From NCBI RefSeq assembly GCF_020073745.1, contig NZ_JAIRAU010000027.1, positions 514,001 through 578,000 on the forward strand: DNA of 64,000 nt. The letters are read 5' to 3'. The stretch's first letter is position 1, and each line of letters begins with the position of its first letter. This DNA is from Nannocystis pusilla. GTDB lineage: Bacteria > Myxococcota_A > Polyangia > Nannocystales > Nannocystaceae. The notes beneath the pieces were generated by a model, which saw only the letters and a program-made list of their open reading frames with translations, did no database searches and was not told the origin of the DNA. The position numbers were made by a program, and so were the translations under genes. This document shows, in pieces, positions 52,189 to 60,296 of the stretch.

Positions 52189-53280
52189 TCAGCCGCGCGC
52201 GCGCCAGTCGGCCAGCGCCCGGGCCTCCTGCTCGGGCTTGATGGCGAACGCGGGCGCGTCGCGGCGCTCGGCGGGGACGCTCGGCCACCAGGCGAGGGTG
52301 TCGCGCACGGTGTCGGCGAGCGGGCGGAACCGCAGGCCGGCGGCCACGGCCCGGTCGTTGCGGACCGACATGTGGCCGAGGTCGTTGCCCTTCAACATGA
52401 CCCATGGGACAGCATCGACGATTTCGTGGGCCTCGAGGAACGCGTAGTCGTCGACCCACACCAGGCGCGCGGCGGGGTTGACGGCCGCACGGGCGGCCTC
52501 GAGGAATTGCGGCATGGTCAGCGGCTCGCGCGGGCCGGCGACGTTGTAGACGCCGCTGCGCCCGTCCTCGAGCAGCTTCAGCATGAACTCGGCGAGGTCG
52601 CGGACGTCGACGAGCTGGACCGGGTCGTCGCGGCGGCCGGGGGCGAGGACGTCGCCGCCGCGCTGCAGTCGTACCGGCCAGTACGGGAAGCGATCGGTGG
52701 TGTCGCCGGGGCCGACGATGTAGGTCGGGCGGACGACGAGGCCGCGCTCGCCGAAGGTCTGCAGGACCTCGCGCTCGCAGCGGGCCTTGGCCACGCCGTA
52801 GGCCTCGGAGCCGTCCTCCGGATCGGTGGGGTCGAGCCGCACGGGCCACGACTCGTCGGCGCCGCGCTGCAAATAGGGGTAGTAGACGCCGGTCGAGGAG
52901 GTGAAGAGATAACGCCCGACCTGGTCCTTGAGCAATTGCGTCGACTGCTCGACCCAAGCCGGGCGAGTGGCGGAGTCGTCGACGACGACGTCCCAGCGCT
53001 TGCCGGCGAGCGCGCCCAGCTGGCCGTCGCGGTCGCCCACGAGCCGCACGACGCCGTCCGGCAGCTCGGCCTGGCGGCGCCCGCGGGTGAAGATCGTGAC
53101 GCGATGGCCGCGCGCGACGGCGTGGCGCACGAGGTGCGGTCCGATGAATCCGGTGCCGCCGAGGACCAGCAGCTCGAGCGGGCGCGCCGGCGAACCGGGC
53201 GGGACGGCGCGCGCCCGTGAATTGCATGCAGTGGCGGACAGGGCCGCGGCGAGCGCGAGGAAGCGACGGCGGGTGGGCAT
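52189..53280 (-). CDS. Tat-exported lipoprotein of the NAD-dependent epimerase family
   Basis: This 363-residue protein starts MPTRRRFLALAAALSATACNS: a twin-arginine signal (RRRFLAL) joined to a lipobox with Cys19. The mature part is an extended SDR: GGTGFIGPHLV (NAD-binding), VVVDDSA, LFTSSTGVYYPY, EAYGVAKARCE (Tyr-x-x-x-Lys) and VVRPTYIVGPGD. The Tat route fits export of a cofactor-loaded fold. Family members of this type act on nucleotide sugars or isoflavonoids, but an outer-membrane-anchored epimerase is unusual. The substrate is unknown. Confidence 0.88.
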   Translation of the reverse strand: MPTRRRFLALAAALSATACNSRARAVPPGSPARPLELLVLGGTGFIGPHLVRHAVARGHRVTIFTRGRRQAELPDGVVRLVGDRDGQLGALAGKRWDVVVDDSATRPAWVEQSTQLLKDQVGRYLFTSSTGVYYPYLQRGADESWPVRLDPTDPEDGSEAYGVAKARCEREVLQTFGERGLVVRPTYIVGPGDTTDRFPYWPVRLQRGGDVLAPGRRDDPVQLVDVRDLAEFMLKLLEDGRSGVYNVAGPREPLTMPQFLEAARAAVNPAARLVWVDDYAFLEAHEIVDAVPWVMLKGNDLGHMSVRNDRAVAAGLRFRPLADTVRDTLAWWPSVPAERRDAPAFAIKPEQEARALADWRARG

Positions 53281-53370
53281 GGGGATCGACGAGCGATCGT
53301 AGGAGATGGGCCGCGCGCGACCAAGCTGCACGCAGCCGGCGGTCGAGGATGGCGGCGGCGCGACGGACGA

Positions 53371-53396
53371 CGGGCATGCCCTGAAGGACAGGCGCG
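53371..53396. repeat. Dispersed repeat at the stop of the 75-residue gene
   Basis: GGGCATGCCCTGAAGGACAGGCGCG has a GGGCATGCCC palindrome and a GGACAGGCG arm. It ends one base before the stop codon of the reverse-strand small gene. Confidence 0.5.
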
Positions 53397-53397
53397 A

Positions 53398-53625
53398 TCA
53401 GCGGTAGGCGTCGCGCGGGACGACGCCGGTGGTCGGGTGAATGACGGGAGGGACACCCTCGGGGGCCGAGGGCCACTGCAGCTCGTAGACGGCGCCGGGC
53501 TCGAGGATGGCCTCGAACAGGTCGAACTGGCCGTCGACGAGGATCGCGCTGCGCCGGCTGCCCAGCGATTTCTGCAGCTGTTTCAGACGCGCGATGGCGT
53601 CGAGGGTGGCTCCGCCCCAGACCAT
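53398..53625 (-). CDS. Small hypothetical protein
   Basis: This is a 75-residue protein, MVWGGATLDAIARLKQLQKS, then LGSRRSAILVDGQFDLFEAI, LEPGAVYELQWPSAPEGV and a PPVIHPTTGVVPRDAYR end. It is well balanced in amino acids and likely real. I recognise no family. It reads as a helix followed by a small beta sheet. It lies between the epimerase gene and the divergent linker lipoprotein. Confidence 0.58.
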   Translation of the reverse strand: MVWGGATLDAIARLKQLQKSLGSRRSAILVDGQFDLFEAILEPGAVYELQWPSAPEGVPPVIHPTTGVVPRDAYR

Positions 53626-53784
53626 TCGCCCAGGATAACCGAGGCTCGCCGGCCCGGGTAGCGGCGGGCGGCTGCGGGCAATTCCGCCCGGGTGCGGTCA
53701 CGACGGGACGTCCGATCGCGGGGGGAGTTCCCGGGTTGGTGCGCGCGTCGGCGGCTGCCAAACTGCGAGAATCGAGGGCATGAC

Positions 53785-54537
53785 ATGATGATTCGTATCT
53801 GTGGCACCACGTTGACAGCTCTGTTGTTCGCGGCCTGCGGGCTCGAGAAGAACGACAGCGATTCCGACACCGACGACGGCCCGACCTCCGGGCCGAGCTC
53901 GACCGAGGAGGGAGGCTCCGACTCGACTGTGGGCGGGCCGGGCGAACCGACGACCACGGTGGACGAGCCGACGACGACGCCGCTGACGATGACGAGCGGG
54001 GAGCCCGAGCCGGCGACGGCAGGCGACACGACCACGAGCGGCGACATCCCCGGCAGCGTGTGCGCCGAACACTGCGCCACGCTCGGCGCCTGCTTCGGAG
54101 AGACGCCCGCCGAGATCGCGGCGTGCACCTCGGACTGCAACCAGGGGCTCGGGGAGCTCGAGGAGCCGTGTCACTCGGCGACGGTGGCGGCGATGGCGTG
54201 TCAGTCGAGTTTGACCTGCCAGCAGATCGACGAGATCGAGGCGGGCGTGGAGGGGCCGTGCCTCGACGAGATGATGGCGCAGCAGGAGGTGTGTGGCTTC
54301 GGCAACGAGTGCGGGTTCGGCAGCGGCGGCGACTTCGAGGGCACCGAGTGCTTTTACATGCGCCAGTGCACCGGCGAGCCCAAGCTCGAGATGAAGTGCA
54401 CGACGGAGGTGTGCGAGTGCTTCTCGGACGACGTGAAGTTCGGCGAGTGCGCGCCCCAGGACGCGTGCGCCGACCTCGAGACGGTGCACGAGAAGGCGCT
54501 GTCGTGCTGCGGGATCGAGGGCGGCGCCGTCCCGTAG
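53785..54537 (+). CDS. Lipoprotein with Thr-rich linker and Cys-rich C-terminal domain
   Basis: This 250-residue protein starts MMIRICGTTLTALLFAACGLEKN with lipobox Cys18. A linker of about 70 Thr/Ser/Gly/Glu/Asp residues follows. The C-terminal domain holds about 17 Cys, starting CAEHCATLGACFGETPAEIAAC and SDCNQGLGELEEPC, and ends CADLETVHEKALSCCG. The spacing CxxxC...CxxxC is that of small helical disulfide domains, and the pattern GACF-x8-C is seen in other myxobacterial surface proteins. Function unknown. It is part of the same lipoprotein group as those at 23.0, 44.6 and 61.7 kb. Confidence 0.82.
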   Translation: MMIRICGTTLTALLFAACGLEKNDSDSDTDDGPTSGPSSTEEGGSDSTVGGPGEPTTTVDEPTTTPLTMTSGEPEPATAGDTTTSGDIPGSVCAEHCATLGACFGETPAEIAACTSDCNQGLGELEEPCHSATVAAMACQSSLTCQQIDEIEAGVEGPCLDEMMAQQEVCGFGNECGFGSGGDFEGTECFYMRQCTGEPKLEMKCTTEVCECFSDDVKFGECAPQDACADLETVHEKALSCCGIEGGAVP

Positions 54538-54567
54538 CTGAAGAGGCCGCGACGATCGTGGTTGGCC

Positions 54568-55314
54568 TCAGGCGGGGTCGAGCTCGGGGTAGTGGCGGAA
54601 GATGCCGTACTCGTTGAACGCCTGGCGCCGCGGCGAGGCCAGGTAGGCGGCGAGCCGCGGGCGAGCGGCGACGCGGTCGCGCAGGCCGAGCAGCTCCGGC
54701 GTGGCGGCGCTGGCCCGCGCGAACGCCCGCGGGAACGCGTACTCGAGGCCGAGCAGGGCCTGCAGCAGCGAGAGATCGGCGTGGCAGCAGGCGTCGCCGA
54801 GCAGCCACGGGCCGCCGCTGCGCCGGAGGACGCGCTCGAAGTAGCCGAGGAACTTGGGCAGCCGCTCGTCGCGGAAGGCGGCGGCGCGCAGCTTGGCCGC
54901 CGGCTTCTGATCCTCGTAGTACTGACTGACGGCGATGGGATGGTGCGTGTCGTGGACCTCGGCGACGAGGTCGGTGACCGTGAGCTGCAGCTGCATGGCC
55001 TCGGCGCGGCCGCCATCTGTCCCCGGGGCCAGGTCGTGGCGCTCGCCGAGGAAGCGGCAGATGTTGGCGGTCTGGGCGATCACCAGCTCGCCGACGCGGA
55101 GGATCGGCGGGGCGAACGCGGGCAGGCCGGGCAACGACTCGAGCGCGCGCACGACCGCCTGCTCGCCGCCGCCGTCCTCGACCGGGCGGCGGGCGACGTC
55201 GAGGTAGGGCACGCCGGCGTCCTCGCACACGAGGCGCACGAATTCGCCGCGCCCCGGGATACCTGGCCAATAGTACAGCTCGTAGTGATCGGCGGCGCTG
55301 CTCGGCGTGTGCAT
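54568..55314 (-). CDS. Glutathione S-transferase family protein
   Basis: This 248-residue protein has the N-terminal thioredoxin-fold half, YELYYWPGIPGRGEFVRLVCED, with Tyr/Arg at positions used for glutathione activation, and ILRVGELVIAQTANICRFLGERH, the cis-Pro and glutathione-binding loop. The C-terminal helical half follows (LQLQLTVTDLVAEVHDTHHP, SGGPWLLGDACCHADLSLLQAL). It is close to the sigma/alpha-like class seen in proteobacteria. It lies nine bases from the flavin monooxygenase gene on the same strand, so they are probably co-transcribed in a detoxification unit (inference). Confidence 0.9.
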   Translation of the reverse strand: MHTPSSAADHYELYYWPGIPGRGEFVRLVCEDAGVPYLDVARRPVEDGGGEQAVVRALESLPGLPAFAPPILRVGELVIAQTANICRFLGERHDLAPGTDGGRAEAMQLQLTVTDLVAEVHDTHHPIAVSQYYEDQKPAAKLRAAAFRDERLPKFLGYFERVLRRSGGPWLLGDACCHADLSLLQALLGLEYAFPRAFARASAATPELLGLRDRVAARPRLAAYLASPRRQAFNEYGIFRHYPELDPA

Positions 55315-55323
55315 GGGGGCCCT

Positions 55324-56316
55324 TTACCGCAGTCGGTCGCGGATCTCGGCGGCGATCTCGTAGGAGCGCAGGCGGGCGACCGGGTCGAAGATCTGCGAGG
55401 TGATGATGAGCTCATCGGCGCCGGTGCGGGCGAGGAAGCCCTCGATCCCGGCCTGCACGGTCGCCGCGGCGCCGATGAACGAGCACGACAGCACCTCGTC
55501 GAGGATCGCGCGCTCGTGCGGGGCCAGGCGAGCGTCGTAGTCGTCGATCGGCGGCGGCAGGAGGCCCGGCCGGCCGGTGCGCAGCGAGACGAACATCTGC
55601 TGCAACGAGCTGAGCAGGCGCCGCGCCTCGGCGTCGGTGTCGGCGGCGATGACGTTGGCGGCGACCATGAGGTGCGGCCTGGCCAGGCGATCGGACGGGC
55701 GGAAGTGGTGGCGGTAGACGTCGATCGCCCGCATCAGCGCGGCCGGGGCGAAGTGCGAGGCGAAGGCGTACGGGAGGCCGAGCATGCCGGCGAGCTGGGC
55801 CCCGTAGAGGCTCGAGCCGAGCAGCCAGACCTCGATGTCGGCGCCGGCGCCCGGGACGGCCTGGACGGCCTGGCCGGGCGCCGCAGGGCGGAAGTAGGCC
55901 ATGAGCTCGGCGACGTCGTCGGGGAAGTTGTCGACGTCGCCGGCGAGGTTGCGCCGCAGGGCGCGAGCGGTGCGCATGTCGGTGCCCGGGGCGCGGCCGA
56001 GGCCGAGGTCGATGCGGCCGGGGAACAATGCGTCGAGCGTGCCGAACTGCTCGGCGATGATCAGCGGGGCATGGTTGGGCAACATGATGCCGCCGGCGCC
56101 GACGCGGATCGTGCTGGTGCCGGCGCCGACGTGGGCGATGACCACCGCGGTCGCGGCGCTGGCGATGCCCGGCATGTTGTGATGCTCGGCGAGCCAGAAC
56201 CGGCGGTAGCCGAGCTTCTCGGCGTGCTGGGCGAGTTCGAGCGTGCTGCGCAGGGCCTGGCCGGCGTCGGTGCCCTGGGCGATCGGTGCGAGGTCGAGGA
56301 CGGAGAACGGGACCAC
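55324..56316 (-). CDS. LLM-class flavin-dependent oxidoreductase (bacterial luciferase-like)
   Basis: This 330-residue enzyme has the family start MVPFSVLDLAPIAQGTDAGQAL, LGYRRFWLAEHHNMPGIASAATAV, RIDLGLGRAPGTD and the C-terminal helix set of the MsnO8/YhbW branch. It would use FMNH2 and O2 to oxidise an unknown organic compound. The very short gap to the GST gene suggests one operon, with the monooxygenase translated first. The divergent nitronate monooxygenase at 56.4 kb is a second flavin oxidase in the same neighbourhood. Confidence 0.9.
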   Translation of the reverse strand: MVPFSVLDLAPIAQGTDAGQALRSTLELAQHAEKLGYRRFWLAEHHNMPGIASAATAVVIAHVGAGTSTIRVGAGGIMLPNHAPLIIAEQFGTLDALFPGRIDLGLGRAPGTDMRTARALRRNLAGDVDNFPDDVAELMAYFRPAAPGQAVQAVPGAGADIEVWLLGSSLYGAQLAGMLGLPYAFASHFAPAALMRAIDVYRHHFRPSDRLARPHLMVAANVIAADTDAEARRLLSSLQQMFVSLRTGRPGLLPPPIDDYDARLAPHERAILDEVLSCSFIGAAATVQAGIEGFLARTGADELIITSQIFDPVARLRSYEIAAEIRDRLR

Positions 56317-56414
56317 CGGCTCACCTTACGCGATGTGCCGGCGCGAGGCCCGAATCGAACGGGGTGCCATGAAAACGGGAGAGTTCGCCGTGGGCGAGCG
56401 CCCGAGGGTGGTGC

Positions 56415-57470
56415 ATGCTGTCGGCAATGACGAGAGACGTACGGACGAGCGCGCTGGTGACGAGATGGCCGATCATTCAGGCGCCGATGGCCGGCGGCGT
56501 CGACACGCCGGAGCTGGCCGCAGCGGTGTCGAACGCGGGCGGGCTCGGGTCGCTCGGCTGCGCGTACATGACGGCGAGCGAGATCGAGGCGGCGGCGGCG
56601 AAGTTGCGGACGCTGACGGGCGGCCTGTTCGCGCTCAACCTGTTCGTCCGCGCCGATGCGCCCGACGATCCGGCCGCGGCGGCGCGCGTGTCGCCGATCC
56701 TGAGCGCGTTCCGGCGCGAGCTCGGGCTGGCCGAAGCGCCGCCGCCGGGCCGCGCGGCGCCGTCGTTCGAGGCGCAGCTCGAGGCGGTGCTGCGGATCCG
56801 ACCGGCCGTGTTCAGCTTCACGTTCGGGGCGCCGACGCGGGAGCAGGTCCTGGCCCTGCACGCGCGCTCGATCGCGGTGATCGGGACGGCGACGACGGTC
56901 GAGGAGGCGGAGCTGCTGGTGGCGCTCGGGGTCGACGCCGTGTGCGCGCAGGGGGCCGAGGCGGGCGGTCATCGCGGGACGTTCATCGGCGATTTCGCGG
57001 ACGCGCTGATCGGGACGATCACGCTGGTGCCGCAGATCGCTGCGCGCGTGCGCGTGCCGGTGATCGCGGCCGGCGGGATCATGGACGGTCGCGCGATCCG
57101 GGCGATGCTCGGCAACGGCGCGGCGGCGGTGCAGCTGGGCACCGCGTTCATGGCCTGCCCGGAGGCGGCGACCAGCGCGACGCACCGCGCGGCCCTGGCG
57201 ACGGCGTATCGCACGGTGGTGACGCGGGCGTTCAGCGGGCGCTGCGCTCGCGGCATTCGCAACCGCTTCAGCGACGCGTTCGCGGCGGTCGAGGCGGCCC
57301 CGTTCCCGCAGCAGCAGAGCGCGACGCGGGACCTCCGCGCGGCCGCGGCTGCGCAGGGCCGGGCCGACCTCATGCAAATGTGGGCAGGGCAGGGGGCGCC
57401 GATGATCCGCGCGCTGCCGGCGGCGGCGCTGGTCGAATTGCTGGTGCGCGAGGCGGGCCTCGAATCGTGA
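56415..57470 (+). CDS. Nitronate monooxygenase (NPD-like)
   Basis: This 351-residue FMN enzyme oxidises nitronates (propionate-3-nitronate type) or acts as an enoyl-type reductase. Motifs are WPIIQAPMAGGVDTPELAAAVSNAGGLGSLG, VFSFTFGAP, VCAQGAEAGGHRGTF (with the catalytic His) and PVIAAGGIMDGRAIRAMLGNGAAAVQLGTAFM. Start MLSAM follows GAGGGTGG; a Met four codons in is also possible. The last codons and stop are part of a 26-base sequence repeated 51 bases later. Confidence 0.9.
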   Translation: MLSAMTRDVRTSALVTRWPIIQAPMAGGVDTPELAAAVSNAGGLGSLGCAYMTASEIEAAAAKLRTLTGGLFALNLFVRADAPDDPAAAARVSPILSAFRRELGLAEAPPPGRAAPSFEAQLEAVLRIRPAVFSFTFGAPTREQVLALHARSIAVIGTATTVEEAELLVALGVDAVCAQGAEAGGHRGTFIGDFADALIGTITLVPQIAARVRVPVIAAGGIMDGRAIRAMLGNGAAAVQLGTAFMACPEAATSATHRAALATAYRTVVTRAFSGRCARGIRNRFSDAFAAVEAAPFPQQQSATRDLRAAAAAQGRADLMQMWAGQGAPMIRALPAAALVELLVREAGLES

Positions 57471-57537
57471 GACCGTGAGCGGTGGATCGCCGGCGAGCCG
57501 AATCAGGCATGCGAATCGTGAGACTGTGAGCGGTGGA
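57461..57537. repeat. 26-base direct repeat duplicating the end of the nitronate monooxygenase gene
   Basis: CGAATCGTGAGACCGTGAGC then GGTGGA occurs at the gene end and again 51 bases later with one substitution (CTG for CCG). The first copy includes the last Glu-Ser codons and the TGA. It looks like a small local duplication or the remnant of a slipped-strand event. Confidence 0.75.
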
Positions 57538-57917
57538 GCACGTGGGGCGAGATCGAGGCGGCGTCGCGGCGCTGGGTGTGGCGTTGGAGTACACGCGACC
57601 ACGCGGCACCGGCAGCGGCGGTAGAACGAGTTCTGGCGCGGATCGTGATGGCCGGCGATACCGTCAAGCACGCGGATCGCTGTCGTCTGCGGGCTCCCCT
57701 GAAGGTGCATCAGGGGAAGTATGCTGGGCGGCCCGTCCGCCGACTCCGGTCAATTGAAGATGGCTACATCGCCGCTCGCGATGTCACCGCAGGCCGGCGA
57801 CCTGGACAGCCGGGCGCGGGCCGCGGTATACGGCCAAGGATCGTGCGCGGCGTCCGAACCTCGTTTCGCCGGGTACGCCGGAATTTCGGCAGGGGCGCGC
57901 CGAGGGGCGGAGGACGC
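57471..57917. other. Intergenic region upstream of the V4R-like gene
   Basis: About 450 bases, with the second repeat copy at its left end and an eight-base hairpin at 57695-57717. Composition is less GC-rich than genes. Reading frames here are short and lack convincing protein features. A promoter and 5' leader of the sensor gene are expected; GGCGGAGGACGC gives a clear ribosome site at the right end. Confidence 0.45.
57695..57717. repeat. Hairpin in the leader of the V4R-like gene
   Basis: TCCCCTGA-AGGTGCA-TCAGGGGA is a perfect eight-base stem with a seven-base loop. It lies about 200 bases ahead of the start codon and could be an operator, an RNA control element, or a terminator remnant. 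Confidence 0.55.
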
Positions 57918-58436
57918 ATGCGACACAGCAAGACGAAGGGTGAATACAACGGCGCCGCCCTCTATTCCTTCCTGCTCGGATTGGGTCACTCCGAGGCGCT
58001 GGTGCAGAAGGTGCTGCGCGACGCCGGGGTCGATCGCATCGACCCCGACCGCTGGTACGAGATCAACTGGGCGATGGACGTGTACTTCGCGATCCTCGAG
58101 AAGATCGGGCGCGGGGCGATGATCGCCGTCGGCAAGAAGATGATCGAGACGGCCCCGTTCCCGCCGGGCCTCGACGACGTGAAGAGCCTGCTGATGGGGC
58201 TCGACGCGGCCTATCGCATGAACGCGCGGGCGGGCGACCTCGGCAGCATCACCTGCGCGTTCGATGACGACCACAGCGCGACGCTGGTGTGGACGACGCT
58301 CGGTCCGTGTCCGCTCAACATCGGCATCATCGAGGGCTGCTGCTCGCGCGTGGGGGCGCCGGCGCTGGTCGAACACGGCGCCGGCGGCTGCATGGACGAG
58401 GGCGGGACGTCGTGCACGTATCTGGTCAGCTTCTAG
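57918..58436 (+). CDS. V4R-like ligand-sensing protein
   Basis: This 172-residue protein starts MRHSKTKGEYNGAALYSFLL. Helices occupy the first 110 residues (LGHSEALVQKVLRDAGVD, WYEINWAMDVYFAILEKIG). The C-terminus is VWTTLGPCPLNIGIIEGCCS followed by VEHGAGGCMDEGGTSCTYLVSF. The spacing of Cys, Glu and Gly near the end is like the 4-vinyl reductase (V4R) small-molecule binding domain, which shares a fold with H-NOX-type sensors. It is probably a cytosolic sensor without an enzyme domain. The gap to the RsbR-like gene is only 13 bases, so it likely feeds a signal into that protein. Confidence 0.72.
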   Translation: MRHSKTKGEYNGAALYSFLLGLGHSEALVQKVLRDAGVDRIDPDRWYEINWAMDVYFAILEKIGRGAMIAVGKKMIETAPFPPGLDDVKSLLMGLDAAYRMNARAGDLGSITCAFDDDHSATLVWTTLGPCPLNIGIIEGCCSRVGAPALVEHGAGGCMDEGGTSCTYLVSF

Positions 58437-58449
58437 CGGCGGGCGGACG

Positions 58450-59352
58450 ATGAGCGGGCACGTGCACTGGATCGAACGCGAGGCCCCGGGCCTGACGACG
58501 GCCCTGGCGGAGCGCCTGGGTCGCCGCGCGGGGAGCATCTTCAACGCCATGGGGGCGACGGCCTGCGAGGCGGTCGCGGGCCGCATGATCGCGGCGCTGG
58601 CCGCCGACCTGCGCGCGGGCAAGGACACGGCCGGCCGCGAGGCGATGCTGGGGCTGATCCAGCAACACGCGGGAGCAGGCCTCGGCTACGCCGATCTGCG
58701 CAACCTGGCGACGACGCTGCGCGCGCTGGTGCTGGCGTCGCTGGCGGCCGCTCCGGAGGTCGAGGCGGCGGAGCGCCAGCGCGTCGACGACTGGCTGTTC
58801 CAATTGGTGCTGGTCGGCGCGATGCGCTTCGTCGCCCACCGCGAGCAGGTGTTCCAGGAGCAGGCGGCGCAGCTCGAGGTGCGCCAGCTCGAGTCGCAGC
58901 TCGAGGAGCTGAAGGCGGCGTACGACGAGAAGACGCACCTGCTCGAGACGATCCGCCAGGCGTCGACCCCGATCGCGCCGGTCTACCCGGGCATCCTGGC
59001 GCTGCCGCTGGTCGGGATGTTCGACGCGCAGCGCGCCCAGCTGCTGACCGAACGGCTGCTGCAGGCGATCACCGATGCGCGCGCCAGCGTGGTGATCCTC
59101 GACATCTCCGGCGTGCCGGTGTTCGACACCGAGGCGGCGCAGCTGATCCTCCGCACCGCCGGGGCGGTCAGGCTGCTCGGCACGGAGATGATCCTGGTCG
59201 GAGTGTCGCCCGCGATCGCGCAGACGATCGTCGGGCTCGGCGTCGACCTGGCTGGGCTGAAGACCCTGAGCTCGTTGCAGGACGGGCTGGCGCACGCGCT
59301 GGCGCTGCGCCGGCTGCAGATCGCGCCGATGGCGGCGAGCGGCAAGCGCTGA
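58450..59352 (+). CDS. RsbR-type STAS co-antagonist (stressosome protein)
   Basis: This 300-residue protein has a helical N-terminal sensor domain (residues 1-150, APGLTTALAERLGRRAGSIFNAM), a coiled coil (QAAQLEVRQLESQLEELKAAYDE), and a C-terminal STAS domain: APVYPGILALPLVGMFDAQRA, then ASVVILDISGVPVFDTEAAQLILRTAGAV and LGTEMILVGVSPAIAQTIVGLG. In RsbR this domain is phosphorylated on Thr/Ser by an RsbT-type kinase, and Ser/Thr in LDISGVPVFDT matches. Known stressosomes carry RsbR, RsbS and RsbT; only the RsbR-like protein is here. It probably receives input from the adjacent V4R-like protein. Confidence 0.85.
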   Translation: MSGHVHWIEREAPGLTTALAERLGRRAGSIFNAMGATACEAVAGRMIAALAADLRAGKDTAGREAMLGLIQQHAGAGLGYADLRNLATTLRALVLASLAAAPEVEAAERQRVDDWLFQLVLVGAMRFVAHREQVFQEQAAQLEVRQLESQLEELKAAYDEKTHLLETIRQASTPIAPVYPGILALPLVGMFDAQRAQLLTERLLQAITDARASVVILDISGVPVFDTEAAQLILRTAGAVRLLGTEMILVGVSPAIAQTIVGLGVDLAGLKTLSSLQDGLAHALALRRLQIAPMAASGKR

Positions 59353-59434
59353 GGCGGTCGGGCGTCCGGGGGCCCGGCGACCCGGGGGAGACCCCTGGAC
59401 AACGGGGCGTCGATCTTCTCCACTGGCGGCGACG

Positions 59435-60286
59435 ATGCCCCGCCTGACCGACCTGCTCCGCCCCGCCGCCGACGCGGCCGTGTTCTCTCCGCATGGCCGC
59501 GGCTTCGCGGGCGCGGTCGACCGCGCGGTGGTGGTGATGGCGACGGTGGCGGGGATCGCCTGTCCTTACGGACCTGTCCTTTGGTACAAGTCGATGCTCG
59601 TGGCGTTCGCGGCGATCGGCGGCCTGGTGCTGCTCGGCGCCGGGGCGGCGACGATCGCGGCGATGTTCCGCGGGGCGCGGATCCAGGGCCCGCGGCGGCG
59701 CTCGGCGCTGGTCGGTCGCAGCGCCGGCGACACGGCGCTGGCGGCCTGGATCGCGGCCTGCTTCGCCGCCTGGCCGATCGCGCGCGCCGAGGCGGGCGAG
59801 CCGATCGGCCTGGTGTGGTCGCTGGCCGAGGCCGGCGGGCTGTCGGCGGTGATCTGGCAGACGCTGCTCGGGGTGCTGGTGCTCGACGCGTGGCTGTACT
59901 GGAAGCACCGCCTGCTGCACACGCGGTTGCTGTTCCCGTTCCACCGCGGCCACCACGTGTACCGCGATCCGACGCCGTTCGCCGGGTTCGCCGTCGGGCC
60001 GGTCGAATCGCTGCTGACGTTCTGGCCGATCCTGCTGGTGGCGTTCCCGTGGGCGACCCACTTCGGGCCGACCTACGTCGCGCTGGTGGGCGGGTTCGTG
60101 CTGCTCAACTACTACCTCCATTGCGGGGTGACGTACGCGGCGCTCGAGGCGACGCTGCCGCGCCTGTTCGTCAACACGTCGGCGTTCCACAACCGCCACC
60201 ACGCCAACGCCGAGGTCAACTTCGGCGAGGCGCTGACGCTGTGGGACCACATCTGCCGCACGCGCGCCGAGGACCGCCGCAAGTAG
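59435..60286 (+). CDS. Sterol desaturase / fatty acid hydroxylase family membrane enzyme
   Basis: This 283-residue membrane enzyme has the His-box set of the di-iron hydroxylase superfamily: KHRLLH, HRGHH and HNRHH, with further FPFH and LHCG residues. Transmembrane spans include VVMATVAGIACPYGPVLW, MLVAFAAIGGLVLLGAGAATIA and FWPILLVAFPWATHF. Such enzymes hydroxylate sterols, carotenoids or acyl chains. The dispersed repeat lies within the first membrane segment (IACPYGPVLW). Several myxobacteria make sterols, so a sterol substrate is possible (inference). Confidence 0.87.
   Translation: MPRLTDLLRPAADAAVFSPHGRGFAGAVDRAVVVMATVAGIACPYGPVLWYKSMLVAFAAIGGLVLLGAGAATIAAMFRGARIQGPRRRSALVGRSAGDTALAAWIAACFAAWPIARAEAGEPIGLVWSLAEAGGLSAVIWQTLLGVLVLDAWLYWKHRLLHTRLLFPFHRGHHVYRDPTPFAGFAVGPVESLLTFWPILLVAFPWATHFGPTYVALVGGFVLLNYYLHCGVTYAALEATLPRLFVNTSAFHNRHHANAEVNFGEALTLWDHICRTRAEDRRK
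59558..59584. repeat. Dispersed repeat within a membrane segment of the hydroxylase
   Basis: GCCTGTCCTTACGGACCTGTCC has CCTGTCC, GGAC and a second CCTGTCC, so the first two can form an inverted pair (GTCC-TTAC-GGAC) with a four-base loop. It encodes IACPYGPVLW, showing that a copy can even be tolerated in a membrane helix. Confidence 0.6.
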
Positions 60287-60296
60287 CGGCGCAGTG

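Noticed and set aside
51470..55270. A 1,266-codon open frame on the minus strand
   Set aside because: It runs across four well-supported genes in other frames (epimerase, small protein, lipoprotein, GST) and is Pro/Arg-rich.
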